Notes under the pieces: generated by a model
Told to the model about the DNA's origin: nothing
The model's database searches: none
What the model saw: only the letters and a program-made list of their open reading frames with translations
Shown here: positions 20,701-32,690 of the stretch, piece after piece
Layout: each line of letters begins with the position of its first letter
How positions within the stretch are numbered: the stretch's first letter is position 1
From: Metallyticus violacea
Taxonomy: Eukaryota > Arthropoda > Insecta > Mantodea > Metallyticidae
NCBI GenBank assembly: GCA_030762175.1
Contig: CM060842.1
Coordinates: forward strand, 47,077,001-47,141,000
Length of the DNA: 64,000 nucleotides
Direction of reading: 5' to 3'
Position numbers and translations under genes: made by a program

Positions 20701-22329
20701 TTTGAAAGATTCTTTGCAAATTTAAGAAGGAAAATGGCTATCAGGCATAGGTTAAGCTTTTCAGCTGTTCATAACCATATTCATCATTCTTCAACAGTCA
20801 TCACTTTGAAAAGTAACGTTGAAAACAACGTAGTGCAATTACCTTTGGAGTTTGCATGGACTAATTAAACAACTGTCATATTAAAGTTAAAAACAAAAGA
20901 TAATCATGCACTCTGTATAATGAACACGCATGTGACTGGAAATGTTTTTCTCCGTGCAGCGAGAAAGTAAGGAAAAACTCCAGAGGGAGGCTCAGTTAGA
21001 AACAGACATAATGGAAAAAATGCACACACGCAACATGCGTGACGTCACCATATGATTATGCAACTCATGGCCTGAAGGGTGGGAGGGTGCTGGGACGACA
21101 CTTTAATTTTGTAGAGCGGGAAGGCTCGACTACAGAAATTAACTGCCATCTACCTGCTACTAAAATTAACGCATGACGTCAAGTTGTCCAGGTGCGCGCG
21201 CTTTTTTTTTCTTTCTTTCTTTCTTGCCTGTGCTGATTAATAAACATAACGACATACGGCAAAATTACTGGACCAGAGCTCGGTATCTGCTCAGTATGTG
21301 AAGAAGCCAAGCCTACTTTCTTAAATACTCCCTTCATAAAATTTAATTTAAGAGGAAGCTTGATGGAACAGGTTTCTGCCATCAAATCACCCACCTCGGC
21401 TCCAAAAACGAGCGAGTTAGAAGACAAGAGTCCCCAGACACTTGCAACGGAAATTCCATCACTTTTATGTTCTTTTCTTCCAAGTCCCCCCCCCCCATCC
21501 TGTTCTGCTTCCTTGAAATGTCTCTCTTTTGCTCAGTTTTGTTACTTTGTTACTTCCATTAGTTGCGATTTCATTTACGGCAAGTAAAATTTACCAAATT
21601 CAATAATTCTGCTTGGATTCAAATTAGTTATTTATTTCCATATTTCTACTTTGGTCCTTTTTTGTATTCTTTTTTCTATTTTCGTTCTACTCCTGTTTAT
21701 TCCTTATCTTGCTTTAGCTCCCTCTTCTATCCATTCTGCGTTTATATCTTTTATGCTCCTTAGTTCTGTAATATTTTTTCGCTGTAAGGTTCATGTAGCA
21801 TGAAAATTTTTATGCATTAATAATCACTTAAAACATGTTTAAGAGTGTTTCGACACAAGAGCAACATCAAACAATTTAAATGCGCTAACAGTTTTTCTAA
21901 GAGCTTTTAGATAAAAAGGTACTTTCTTAAATAGTAAATGACACATGCCATTTAGTTAATGTCTTGGTATATATCATTTTTATATTTAAACTGTTACTAA
22001 AGTGAAAGTAGGTTTTCCCGACTAATATTTAATATTCCCAATATTTCTTCTGGGCTCTTGTGTCAGTGTCTCTAGTTTTTGTTTGGAACTCATTTTTATC
22101 AATTTTATCTAATCGTTTATTCTTTCCCTCGCCTCTTTTTTTCTTTCCCCTTGTTCGTTTTTGTCTTCATTTGTGCCTTTTTTTAAGCGAATTCCGAAGG
22201 AATGTACCTATTGTGATTGCACCCATGAAAACATTATTGAAAAAGGTCTTCAAAACTCCTTCGATCCTATCTATTAGGTACCGAAAATGACAATGGTGTG
22301 TGTGTGTGCGTGCGCGTACCTCTGTTAAT
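20701..22329. other. Spacer with C- and T-rich tracts
   Basis: Contains a CTTT run near 21203-21225, a C10 run near 21485, pyrimidine-rich DNA at 21460-21770 and 22060-22180, and a short GT/GC run near 22295. No gene recognised. Confidence 0.5.
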
Positions 22330-22915
22330 GCTCTAGCTGTCCCAATTTTTGTTTTTTCTCAACGAAATTAGGTAAATAACCATCAATTAACAAACGATTC
22401 AAAAAGTTGTTTAACCGAAAAATTGGGCCATTGGTGTAGGAGGGTTGGCCATTGGGGGATAACCTAAAGCTAAAATTTTAAAATCGCTCTAGCGGCCGTA
22501 ATTTTTGTTTTTTCTCAACGAAACTCGGTATATACCATTAAAATAAATTAATAAAAATAGTTTCCGAAAATCAGCGAAATGAGACTTAGGAGGGAGAGTT
22601 TACCTGAAATCCAAAAGTTAATGGCACCAATATTTTTTCCGTAATGAAATTCGATAATTTATAAATATAAATATATCATTTAAATAAAATAAGCAATATT
22701 GTTTCTGAAAATAAGTGAAATCAGGAGGTGAAACCCAACATTAAAAAATTGCTCTAGCGGCATTAATATTTGTTTATTTGTTTTTTGCAGCAAAACTCCG
22801 TATATACCATTTAAACAAAGCAATAAAAAATCTGAAAATCAGGGAAATTGGACCATTAGGAGTAGGGGTACACCAGAAAACTTAAATTTAAAAAGTGCTC
22901 TAGCGTTTAATTTTC
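22330..22915. repeat. Decayed tandem array, about 4 units of 125-165 bp
   Basis: GCTCTAGC marks unit starts at 22330, 22496, 22751 and 22897. An unmarked unit starts near 22622. After each marker comes a TAATTTTTGTTTTTTC-like stretch, then CAACGAAACTCGGTATATACCATT-like sequence, an AATAAA-rich part, and GAAAATCAG(C/G)GAAAT before a G-rich segment. Units differ by many substitutions and indels, so the array is old. Confidence 0.75.
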
Positions 22916-23406
22916 TTTCTATTGCTTCAAACTAAAAGCACAAATTAACAAACTATATTTATAATGTGCATTTGTTTTATATTTAACCAAAAAATCGTCG
23001 TGAAGATACCAACTGTGAAATATCAATCTAATATGCGTATGAGAGAATTACATTTGTATGTAAGAGCATTATATACTAACATTCAGAAAACATTTGCATT
23101 ACATGGTTTTACCACAACAAAATTTAAATTAAATTTTAAAGCCACTAAAAATCGATTGAACTTTCAATTATTTATTGTTGATGTGTATATTTTCTTAGTC
23201 CATTGTAAATGTTTCTGAATAGTAACATCTTTTCGTTTTATTGAAACATATGAATACACAAATGTAAATCGAAACTTTCTGTTACTTCTCTCTATTTTAG
23301 TGAATAAAAAGATTATATTAAGGGCTCATTTCATAAATTTGGTTACATTTAAACATGTTTAAAAATACAAGTATGGCTTGCCTATCAGTGGACATGTATT
23401 TCATTT
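22916..23406. other. AT-rich spacer, no gene seen
   Basis: The open frame at 22964-23218 shows no recognised domain and has the composition of the surrounding DNA. Confidence 0.5.
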
Positions 23407-23426
23407 AATAATAATGATGATGATGA

Positions 23427-23486
<60 letters not shown>
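23407..23486. repeat. (AAT)n microsatellite with short GAT part
   Basis: About 20 AAT units preceded by ATGATGATGATG. Confidence 0.95.
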
Positions 23487-24049
23487 TCTTTTGTGACACT
23501 CAAAGGTTGCAAGAATTCTAATTTTGTTTCCCTAACACCTTTCACTAATACCATAATATTTAATTTCATTAATTTATACGACCTTATTTGGATCTTATAT
23601 TAATTTTGAAAGTTATTCAACTTGCTGAGGAATTCGCTAGTTTACGCAGCTCCTATGTAACGGATGTTTTATTAAACTTTCTTTCTTCCTTATGCCAGAG
23701 TAAATATGGACAAGCGGCTTAATGTGGAAGGAATCATCCATAGTACTATATGCTGTAGATGGTTCTTATATCGTTGATTTTAAATGCAAAGTATGGAAGA
23801 CAAATTTAAGTGCTAAATTTGATAGGTAATATGATAAATGAAATAATAATCATAAATATACAAATCGTTTTTAGAATATTACTAATCTTTCACTTCAATA
23901 TAAATCATTTACATATTAATAATGTTCATTATTCAAATAAATGCATTTGATTTATGTATTCTTAATATACACCGAAAATAAACGAAGCATCACTTAAATC
24001 AATCGATATAAACAACTCAAATTAATCACTGTCTTAACGAGTATTTAAA
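23487..24049. other. AT-rich flank of the dispersed repeat
   Basis: No gene recognised. Part of it may belong to the repeat at 24050-24545, since ATACTCGTTAAGACAGTGATT (minus strand, about 24010-24035) recalls 1162-1180. Confidence 0.4.
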
Positions 24050-24545
24050 ATATAACATTCTCTTATGACCAAACCATGATGGAAGAAACCGTTTAGAGAA
24101 CAACTCCAACGAGAGTAAACTGAGCTGGAAGCCGACAAACAATTATAATGAAAACTTTATTGCATGATATTTATACATGAAATAAATTATTAATTAATTC
24201 CCTAGACTAAATCACAGAAATTTTAGGTTCCAAATGTACCGAACTTCAAAGAAAAATGTTATGCGTAAACCTTGCTGAAGGATTTCGTAGCACAACGACG
24301 GGACACAAGTTATCACCCAGCCTTGATAATCGTAAGGACCAGCCCAGAGTTCACAAGTTATCTATACCAAAGACGAGAGCCGACGGATCTGTGCCAATAA
24401 GTATAGCTTTAAGGAAAAGGAGAGGAACCATGCCGCTACTGAGCTGTAAAGAAGGAAGAAATATCTCGAAGATTTGAGAGCAAAGCAGATTCTAGCGCAG
24501 CAAGAGCATATACAAACTTAGCCGAGCGGCAAATACCTGCATACC
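24050..24545 (-). repeat. Dispersed repeat, copy 2
   Basis: The reverse complement aligns to 590-1160: GGTATTTGCCGCTCGGCTAA, GCTCTTGCTGCGCTAGAATC, CTCGTCTTTGG then ATAGATAACTTGTG, GTTTTCATTATAATTGTTTG, and CATCATGGTTTGG appear in the same order. The splice-donor-like GGTAAGT of copy 1 is not conserved here. The plus-strand 73-codon frame inside it has no recognised domain. Confidence 0.6.
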
Positions 24546-24639
24546 GCTACAGCTATTTCCTTTCTGCTAATTCCCTCGTTACTCCCTCTATATTAATAGG
24601 ATCAATAAATTCCTTGTTAGTAAGTGGGTTTGTTCAGGC

Positions 24640-24800
24640 GAAAACGCTTGGTGCTCGAGTTCAGGAGGTCTCAAGTTAAAATTTCTTGAGAGGTTTTCTG
24701 TGTTTTTTCTCAGTCCATTTTAGTAAGGGCAAATGCCGGGTTAGCACTTATCTGCCTTCACCTTCATCTTACCTTGTATCATTTATCTTCATTCCCTCCC
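24640..24800 (+). mobile_element. SINE-like fragment (family C-like)
   Basis: GTGCTCGAGTTCAGGAGGTC, followed by TCAAGTTAAAATTTCTTGAG where a B box would be, then GGTTTTCTGTG and GCAAATGCCGGG. This layout recalls tRNA-derived insect SINEs and the copy at 38215. The tail is TTCATCTTACC. The head is too decayed to score A/B boxes. Confidence 0.4.
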
Positions 24801-25957
24801 TATATGTGTGTGTGTCTTTCTATGTTGTAATGTATTCGAGATGACCCTGACATTGAACTGACCTCTTACTCAGGGAATTTCTCAGTGTGTGTGTGTGTTT
24901 TCAGAGATAATTAACTCTCCAACAAGCGAGTGACTGTAAATTCCAGAAGATGCAAGTCATAATTCAGGAGAAGCGTAAACAGTGAAAGAAGAGGAAATTT
25001 CTATTCCACATTAATTATATATTGCATTATAATTTAAGATTACATGCAAACTTTTGTTTTTTCAATAGCACATTTATCTGTGATCCTAAAGAAACAAATT
25101 ACGAACGTTAACTTGTTAACTTGATAAGAAATCCTGAAGTATTGCACTAAAGAGTTCATTAGTATTTCCGGTCAAAGCAGACATCCACACAAATTATCGT
25201 TTTAAGAGAACTTCGGTTGGTATTAAAAGGCATACTGGTATAAAGGAGGCATTGTAAATCTATTAATGTTGTAGTAAGTAAATTGCCGTTCACTTAAATG
25301 TGGTTTAAGTTAACGCTATAAGTTCTCTGAAATTAATACACTTTTCTCTAGGAAATATTAATGAACGCTTCTGTATAAGATGCAAGAAATGAACCTATTC
25401 TTAGAACTGAATAAGGAGTTAAAACATTTTTGATCATAGGTAAAGCTGTTTACAGTTAACGTGATGTGAATGAGTGAATTGTTAAGAATTACAGAACAAA
25501 TTTACTATCCGGAGACACCAAATTAGATTTACATACACCGACAGAGAAGTAAAGATACAAGTGAGAAAGAGAAATCTGATACTGGGATTGTAAAACAAAA
25601 AACGAGAAACAAGCAAAAAGGAACATGGATTTAAATAGCTATTATTCGTATCTCTTACAGAATATGTTTAAGGAGGTGTTCAGCTAATTCTTTCTTTGAA
25701 TTTCTTTGTAGATGATCGATTTTTATTTCCTATTGAGACGTTCAGATGTCTTTGGAGGCATGCGTCGTCTTGTAAAGTTTAGCAAGAAAACCGCAACATC
25801 CGAATTACGTAGATCATACAACGGCCGATATCTTAGCCAATTTTTAGGCACCCATTACTAAAAATATATTTTTTAAATAAGAAAATGTATTCGACCAGAA
25901 AACAATTTTCAATTGTTCAACAACTGACCAACATAAACCAATTTTTAGGCAGTATAT
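24801..25957. other. AT-rich spacer, no gene seen
   Basis: Only short GT runs (24805-24816 and 24886-24898) stand out. Confidence 0.5.
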
Positions 25958-26012
25958 GTATACTATATATATATTAATACATATATATATACATATATAT
26001 TAATATATATTA
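25958..26012. repeat. AT-rich self-complementary tract
   Basis: TATATATATTAATACATATATAT and its inverse repeat just outside the foldback element. Confidence 0.8.
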
Positions 26013-26049
26013 ATAGAATAATGAAAAACTTCTATAAAGTTATAAAATA

Positions 26050-27137
26050 CGTAAAATGCATTAAGACGTTGCAACATCATAGAAATTAATGCTTGACACT
26101 ACAAAAAAACTGAAAACTAAAATCACTCGATATTTCGATCTAAGCTCTTGTACGCGCTATTAGACAAGACGGACTGAGATGGGCAGTGCTTCTCCTGATA
26201 CGGCATGGGAGGTTCTAACCAAACTGCCAGGGCCGCAACAATGATATAACAAGGTTACTGGCAAACCTTGGGAAATTAAAGAGAGGGATTCCGGCCTAGC
26301 GGGTTCGGGCTTTATGCAAAGCTATTGCTGCCATCTCTCGATCTGTAAGAGGTCGAGGATTGAGGCGCTGCATCTACAGAACAAGAGAAAAGCAATCATC
26401 AGGAGGATTCTAATAGAAACCATGGTAGAGGTTAGTCCAATGTTTCATTCTGAATCCTTCATTGGACTAACCTCTACTAAAGTTTCTAAGAATGAACAAT
26501 CGCAGGCATTCAGTCAAAAGGTGTTCCCCAAAGCAAGTAGCACAGATGTCAATAACCATCAAGTTATCTTCGACGATTGCTTTTCTCTTGTTCTTATCGA
26601 TGCCGCACCTACACCCTCGACCACTATTTCACTTAAGAGATCTAGAGATGGCAGCAATAGTTTTGCATGAAATTCGAATACCGTCACGAGTGGCCGAGGT
26701 CGTTAAGGCACGGACTCGTGAGCGGGAGGTCTGGGGTTCGAATTCCGCCAGGACCGCCCTCCCTGAGGTTTTTTCCAGGTTTTCCTTATTCCTCATTTCA
26801 TTTCATGTATCATCAGTGCCCACCGCCTGTGGTGCTTTAGTAGTAAAAACGGGCGTTAAATACCATAAAAAAATTAAAGTTCGAATCCCGCCAGGTCTCA
26901 ACCTCTCTCAATTTCCTTAGGTTTGCCAGCAACCCAGTTATATTATAGTTGACGGCCCTGCCAGCTTGGTTAGAACCTATCATGCGCATCAGGAGAGGCG
27001 CTGTCTATCTTAAGTCTGTCTTGTCTAATAAAGCGAACAAGAGCTTAGCTCGAAATATCATGTAATTTCAGTTTTCAGTTTTTTATAAAGTGTCAAGTGT
27101 TAACTTCTTTAATGTTGCAACGTCTTAGTGCTTTTAT

Positions 27138-27139
<2 letters not shown>
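26050..27139. mobile_element. Foldback element, long inverted repeat, 1.09 kb
   Basis: The two halves are reverse complements over almost their whole length. The centre is a perfect 18-bp pair (26425-26442 with 26460-26477) around a 17-nt loop. Further out pair AACAAGAGAAAAGCAATC, GCTATTGCTGCCATCTCT, GGTTCTAACCAA, CTATTAGACAAGAC, ATATTTCGA, TTGACACT, and finally AAGACGTTGCAACAT at 26063-26077 with its inverse near 27112-27126. A family A SINE (26681-26873) splits the right arm. No transposase is coded. It could be a foldback/MITE-like element or two copies joined head to head. Confidence 0.85.
26681..26873 (+). mobile_element. SINE family A, internally deleted, nested in the foldback
   Basis: The tRNA-like head GTGGCCGAGGTCGTTAAGG (A box) is followed by GGTTCGAATTCC (B box) and the family A 3' end CCACCGCCTGTGGTG... 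with the tail ...CGTTAAATACCATAAAAAAA. About 95 bp of the middle present in other copies is missing. The 7-bp TTCGAAT repeats at 26673-26679 and 26880-26886 flank it and may be the target duplication. The right one lies in a stretch identical to the family A B box, so the junction is ambiguous. Confidence 0.8.

Positions 27140-27194
<55 letters not shown>
27140..27194. repeat. (AC)n(TA)n microsatellite
   Basis: About 22 AC units followed by 5 TA units, directly abutting the right end of the foldback element. Confidence 0.95.
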
Positions 27195-29039
27195 ACAGTA
27201 AACAATGGATATCATATAATAATGGCATACTATCTGCGAAAATAAAACAACTTTCAACTTTACAAACAAATGACAAACGGCACAAAGACTACTCTTATAC
27301 ATTACTCTTCGTTAAGAAACGTAGATTATATAAACTACTTGCATTACTATTTTATTGACAATGCATTGCGGAACGTTTTAAGCAAATGCACATTAATACT
27401 GCAGTGCAACAATGATAACTATTAAATATTTATTACAATTAACAGAACCTCTCATCAACGGAGTAAATAGCTTTCAGTTCTTTAAAACATAGATAAATGA
27501 CGTACGGCATATTAGACTATTACTAATATTGGCTGTATTTTAGTTGAGGAAAGCAGAATATTTAATAATGGAGTAATTTACTTAATTTATTCATAAATAC
27601 AAGATTGTTTGAAAAATTATATATGATATGTTAAAAAGACTTAATACTTGAATAGGACCACTGCTAACTTCAACCAAGGAAGCCTATCTATTTAAATAAT
27701 GTGCTGAACATTTTGGGAATGTACTCGAAATTCGTAAGATAAGGATAGAAATTATAGAAAGAAAAGGTCATAAAACTTACCTTAGATTTTATTTTAATGT
27801 CATATGTTAATAAATAAAATCACAATAATGAACTTTTAAACAGTGCATTACTTTATCAAAAATTATATTAAACTTATTACCCTCCATAACTTTTTTTACA
27901 TCGTAATTTCTATTTTCGTTAATTTCCTGAATTTTTACATGTGATACATTCTGGTGGTGTTTATTGTCTTCTGTATATTATATTTGAAGTCATGTGATTA
28001 TATACTTTCTATACTAAAGAAATGAGAATAGGTTTAACATCGGGAAATGTACCCTTACAAATTTCCAGTCTGCCTGTGCGTCATTACCGATTGAGCCACG
28101 CTCCCGAGAGGCGGGAGGACACCTAAGGAATTCAAGAGTGCCTTCGGCAGTCAAAGCAGTCGACGAACGTGTTTAGCAGCACAATGAGGAGCATGGGCAT
28201 TCCTAGCGAGGCAATGTGCTCGGGAAAAGAAGCGAGGACTGCAGGTGCAGGAGCACGCGATATTTAAGACCAGGAAGAGATAAAACAAATGCATTACGCG
28301 TGACAAAGCACAGGAATTTTCTGGCTATATTTTTCTGCTGCGAGAATAAGCGCATTTGCTCCAGTGCTGTTGTAAGTATCGCCCAAGGAACGTTTCTTAT
28401 ATGAAGAATTCCAGCAGGCGCTGAACTTTAGACCCAGAGGTGTTTCAATAACAGTTCGCACCATTTCAAGGACGGAATTATTAGACAGTTACATGCAGTA
28501 AAACTAAAGAAAATAAAAAAAAAATGTTTCTGTACAAGTTATGATTAAATTTAATTTTTTAATATACTGTTCCTACCAACAAACTTAGCCTGTTAGCTAA
28601 AGCGGTGAACCTTCCTGCAGAGAAATCTACTGAACTACAAAAGTGTGACAACAGCTGGGGGAAAAAATTAGACTATTTATTTTATGTCTATAACTGGATA
28701 TTAATCTCTGCATAGACAGCAATTTAAAGATGGTTCTCTTAGATATTGTAGAAGTGACATAATTATGAGCTTCGAAGGAACTAACATACAGTTCTCGATA
28801 CAACCGCTCTGATAAACCACGTGGTCACAGCAATGACACCTCAAGGCAACCTCAACCTCGGCTTTCCAGATCGGGAAAGAACTGTGTGCTGTGTTAAAAC
28901 TGACATGAACAATAGAACAATTGAATACGCGAGGACATTAAACAAACTTGTACCTTTAATCACTTACTCCAAACACACAGTACTAGCTTATTGTAATATT
29001 TATTTTTCATCACTCTAAAACACTTAAAAATGTTTTTAA
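27195..29039. other. Spacer, no gene recognised
   Basis: AT-rich to about 28030, then less so to 28430. The frames at 28216-28404 and 28821-29018 show no domain. Confidence 0.5.
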
Positions 29040-29620
29040 AGCCCTGCTGACATTATCAGGACACTTCTGTAGTGCTGTGATGGGTGCCAGGTCATCAGGG
29101 CATAGAGAAGCAGATAAACTGATTAAGAAAGGAATAAATAGCTCCTTTATTGGTCCTGAACTTGTCCAAACTTAGCAAAACATTTACAAAATCAGCAGTC
29201 ATAGTATGAATCAGGGAATAACTCTGAAGAAATGGTCTGAATACCTAGGCAAAGTTCTTGCCAAAGACCCCAGTTTAGCTCTCACCGTATTCTATGTTTG
29301 AAGAGGAAGGACATGAGAGTGGTTACATTAATTATGAGACATGTGCTGTTCAAGAAACACCTGCAGACTGTATAACTTTTACAAGGAGGCCTAGTCTGCA
29401 AATTATGTAAACAATATCTGGAAACTTGCTCATCACAGTACCAGGTTCTGGAGAGGAGAAGGTTTCAACTGTTGGAGCTTCATAATTGGGTAGTACGGAA
29501 GATTCTTCATAAGAACAAAGGTTTTGAGGCTCATTAATAATACAGAGCTAGAATTTGGGCGGTCATGAGCTCATATGTCTACCTAAATTGATATGACCTG
29601 CACCTTCCCTCATGTTGCAT
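29040..29620 (+). pseudogene. Non-LTR retrotransposon RNase H and C-terminal relic
   Basis: The frame KALLTLSGHF then GARSSGHREADKLIKKG and SSFIGPEL corresponds to the end of the RNase H domain carried by I/Jockey-like non-LTR polyproteins (usual pattern W.PGH.GI.GNE.AD.L...FIGPE). Following frames give ITLKKWSEYLGKVL and MRHVLFKKHLQTV (from about 29330), VCKLCKQYLET (a C-x2-C piece), and LERRRFQLLELHNW, the usual post-knuckle region. The core of the knuckle and the rest of the element are lost. A related RNase H fragment is at 59361-59700. Confidence 0.65.
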
Positions 29621-29987
29621 CTTCTGGACTCGTCACATAGAAATGACTTCATATTGAAAGCGTCCGCCTATGGCTGATTTACACCTTCTCTGTCAACTAA
29701 CATGCAAGGTAGCGGATCTTTCTACGAATTGAGCAAGAGCAAAATCTCTGGTTTTCTTCCGAACTAGAAGCAGTTGAAGCATTCTGACTTTGAGGAAGGG
29801 GAGGGGGGAGAAGGGATAATTTTTTTTATTTATTAGAAATTCAAGGGACCCCTTAGCTAGTTATCCAAATATTAACATCTTAAGCTGTAAAAAGTGTTGT
29901 ATAAAACATTTCTTTTGATTTTGGTCGTTTTCTTAACGCAATGTTTTGTAAGGTCATTTTGAGGGCATTATGTCATGTGATGAACTC
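29621..29987. other. Spacer before SINE A
   Basis: No feature recognised except a short G-rich run near 29795-29815 and a T-rich stretch. Part may be the 3' untranslated region of the preceding relic. Confidence 0.4.
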
Positions 29988-29994
29988 GCTTTGG

Positions 29995-30293
29995 AAATTT
30001 TTTTTAGTAGTGTTTAGCGCCCGTTTTTACTACTAAGGCACCACAGGCGGTGGACACTGATGATACACGAGATGAAATGATATTTTGGGAAAGGATTTAT
30101 TTTAAGGAAGGAAGCGTTCCAGGCCTAAGTTTAGGGTACCTCTCCTGCATTTGTCATTTATGGGGACTGAGGAAAACCTGAAAAAAAGCCCAGTCAGGGA
30201 GGACGGTCCTGGCGGGATTCGAACCCCAGACCTCCCTCCCGCTCACGAGTCCGCGCCTTAACGACCTCGGCCACCGGGGCGGTGCTTTGGCAA
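29995..30293 (-). mobile_element. SINE family A, full length
   Basis: Flanking GCTTTGG repeats at 29988-29994 and 30294-30300. The minus strand begins CCGCCCCGGTGGCCGAGGTC, with GTTAAGGCGCGGACTCGTGAG and a perfect B box GGTTCGAATCC. The head resembles a class II tRNA (Ser/Leu). The body has TCCTCCCTGACTGGG, TTTTCCTCAGTCC, AAATG, GGCCTGGAACGCTTCC, the conserved CCACCGCCTGTGGTGCC, and an A-rich tail after CGCTAAACACTACT. Confidence 0.88.
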
Positions 30294-30300
30294 TAGTCAC

Positions 30301-31635
30301 ACCTTTGTAATAAAGTTAATGATTTTGTTATTTTGGGCATGAAGGCAAGCTGTATACAACTTATTTAATTATTACTTCTTTGTTCAAAACAAACGTAACC
30401 CGATAGTTAAATGGGCGAATTCTTTACAGTTCGTTGTAAAGATCTTTATATCAAATCTTTTAATGTTAATTCTTTCTTAATTTATTACGATCATTGCTGC
30501 TGCGCATTTAGTACAGTTATACCAACATTTATTATGCTTCATCTTATAATCACTGATAATCACAATGAGATGATTTTATCTAGTCATTTTCAGAAAAAAA
30601 TGAAGTGGCAAATAATATACACGATAGACATTGTCAACTTCGATAAGTGAAGTTAAGTTATGAATATAATCTATTTTATAATAATATTTTTGCTGTGAAT
30701 ATATTATATTATATTCTATAGACTTGCTTTTAAATACTTTGTTGTGTGTGAATGATCAATTATTTACAGCCGAGTAAGATGAGTTACAAATGGCAGGAAA
30801 TGTAATTCTATATTTTCCAATATTAAAACCAAAACGATGGCGTTTTTGAAACAGAAAATTTAAAATATTAACTTTTAATAAATGGAAAAGTAAAGAAATA
30901 AATTTCATATTTTAATTATTTAAGTTACAATATGGCACATGTAAAGAATATATGGAACATTTTTCTGTCGATTCAAAAACAAAACTTTAATAGAAACACA
31001 GAGAAAAATCTACAAAGCCATAGCTGTTTCCGTTTTTAACATATTAAGTATAACCGTTTGCTTAAACAGGAATACTGTAAATAAATTTGAAAGCTGTGAA
31101 ATGAAAAATGTAAGAAGTGTGGGGCTAGACTATCAGAGATGTGAAGACATAAAACACCAATTAAATTTCTACAATTTAGTACATCGTACAGTAAGTCTAA
31201 AACTAAACTGGTGTAAAAACATCTAGCCAATGAAAGAACAAAGCTATCGACAAAAATATTCCAAAACTACCAACTGAGAGGAAGAAAAAAGAAAAGGTTT
31301 AAAACTCATTAGATAAACATATATCTTCTGAAACTGGAAAGGTTAGTAGCATAAAAATACAAATGGGCTTATTGTGAGCCTTTAGAATGCAATGTTTTCT
31401 TGTGCAATAAACAAACAGATCTTTCGTACCATTACTATTTCCCCAAAGGAGAATTATACGAGGCTATTATAAACATTTAATTTAGCAATCAATGGAATTA
31501 ATCCCTTCAGTGTTAATAAAAGGAATTTTTTGATATTCCTTTACTTTAAGTAAAGTGATATTTTAGTCGTATCAGTATATTCATTACAGGAAAGTTTACT
31601 GCTGTGGTGAAAGTAAGGTAACATTTTTTCAAGCT
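30301..31635. other. AT-rich spacer, no gene seen
   Basis: No recognised domain or repeat. Confidence 0.5.
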
Positions 31636-32000
31636 TTGTCCCGTATTTTTGTTTTCACATTTAAATCGGAACTCTAAATATCCCGATTTTCATATAAAAT
31701 GTCTTGTCAGTTGTACCTGTTTAGTAAACATTTCTTTGTTATTATTACATTCAAAACTTGTTGAAGTATACTTTTCAAGTTTTGCTTGTTCTTGACGAAT
31801 AGCCTCAAAAATTTGTGTCCCGTATTTTTTTTTTTTTCCAAATTTAAATCGGGACGCCAAATATCCCGATTTTCATGATCAAATTTTTGTTGTCAATTGT
31901 ACCATGTTAGCAAAAATTTCCTTATTATTATTACATTCAAAACGTGTTACAATATAATTTTAGATTTTTTCTTGTTCTTAACATGCCTCAAACAATTTGT
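31636..32000. repeat. Tandem duplication, two units of about 178 bp
   Basis: Both units run TTTGT(GT)CCCGTATTTTT, then a TTTAAATCGG(A/G) stretch, an AAATATCCCGATTTTCAT block, TTGTCA(G/A)TTGTACC, TTATTATTACATTCAAAAC, and TTCTTGTTCTT. They start near 31636 and 31812. A third start (TTTGTGTCCC at 31997) is followed by unrelated DNA. A shortened third piece with CCCGTATGGATGTCCCGAT appears at 32692-32765. Confidence 0.8.
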
Positions 32001-32690
32001 GTCCCCCCAGATATACCGGTAGAGTGGAGGTCGGACATTCACCTGACCAAAGTTGGGGTGAACATTTCTTTCCCAATTCAATTCTCACAATGTTCCATAT
32101 TAAAAAGTTCTTAAAAAGTGGGAGTTTTTCTGCTTGCGCGGAACTAATGCCCCTATCGTGCGAATGCCTTATGGGCAAGTGATAAAACTCAGTTATTCAT
32201 AAACACACTGAAAGCGATGCTGATCGCTTAAGTTAACTTTAATGTCTTCTGTGGCAGTTTCTATAAAATGTTATATGAAAAAAAAAGTATCTTTTGAAAA
32301 AGAGGCATTCATATCAAAAACATCAGCAATAGGCCTGAGTGCAAATGTTTGGAAATGGTGGCTGGAATGAATGCACTGTTAACTAATTGTACAAATATAA
32401 GGCGAGTTGCTTTTTTGTTCACATTTTGTAAATTTTGCTGATGTTTCTAAGCTAAGTCAGTAGCTAAACTTAAAGCTGACTTTGTTAAAAATACAAATGG
32501 GATTTTGGAAGCTTGACTCATACAGATTAAAAGAAAGACTACTCGAATCCCTCCTGATGCGTATGCTTCTACATTCTACATACTATACATGCGAGTTTCA
32601 GGCCATTACAGTGTACTACTGACTTAAGAGTTATGTAGTTTTACACTTTTTGTCACTATAAATTAGGTACCATATTTTTTTCAGCATTTT
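32001..32690. other. About 660 bp separating the third tandem unit from its start
   Basis: This DNA does not match the tandem units. No inverted termini, SINE boxes or recognised protein were found. The frame at 31997-32182 carries no known domain. Confidence 0.45.

Noticed and set aside
22330..22915. CRISPR array
   Set aside because: Repeats are long, diverged and contiguous without spacers, and the DNA is eukaryotic.
24256..24477. 73-codon basic ORF
   Set aside because: Lies antisense in the dispersed repeat copy 2, not conserved in copy 1.
26681..26760. Functional tRNA gene
   Set aside because: The A and B boxes are SINE heads: acceptor stems do not pair, and the same sequence recurs with SINE bodies and tails at four places.
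26492..26920. 142-codon plus-strand ORF and the overlapping 118-codon frame at 26314-26670
   Set aside because: They run through the foldback arms and the SINE; no domain, and the composition is that of the repeats.
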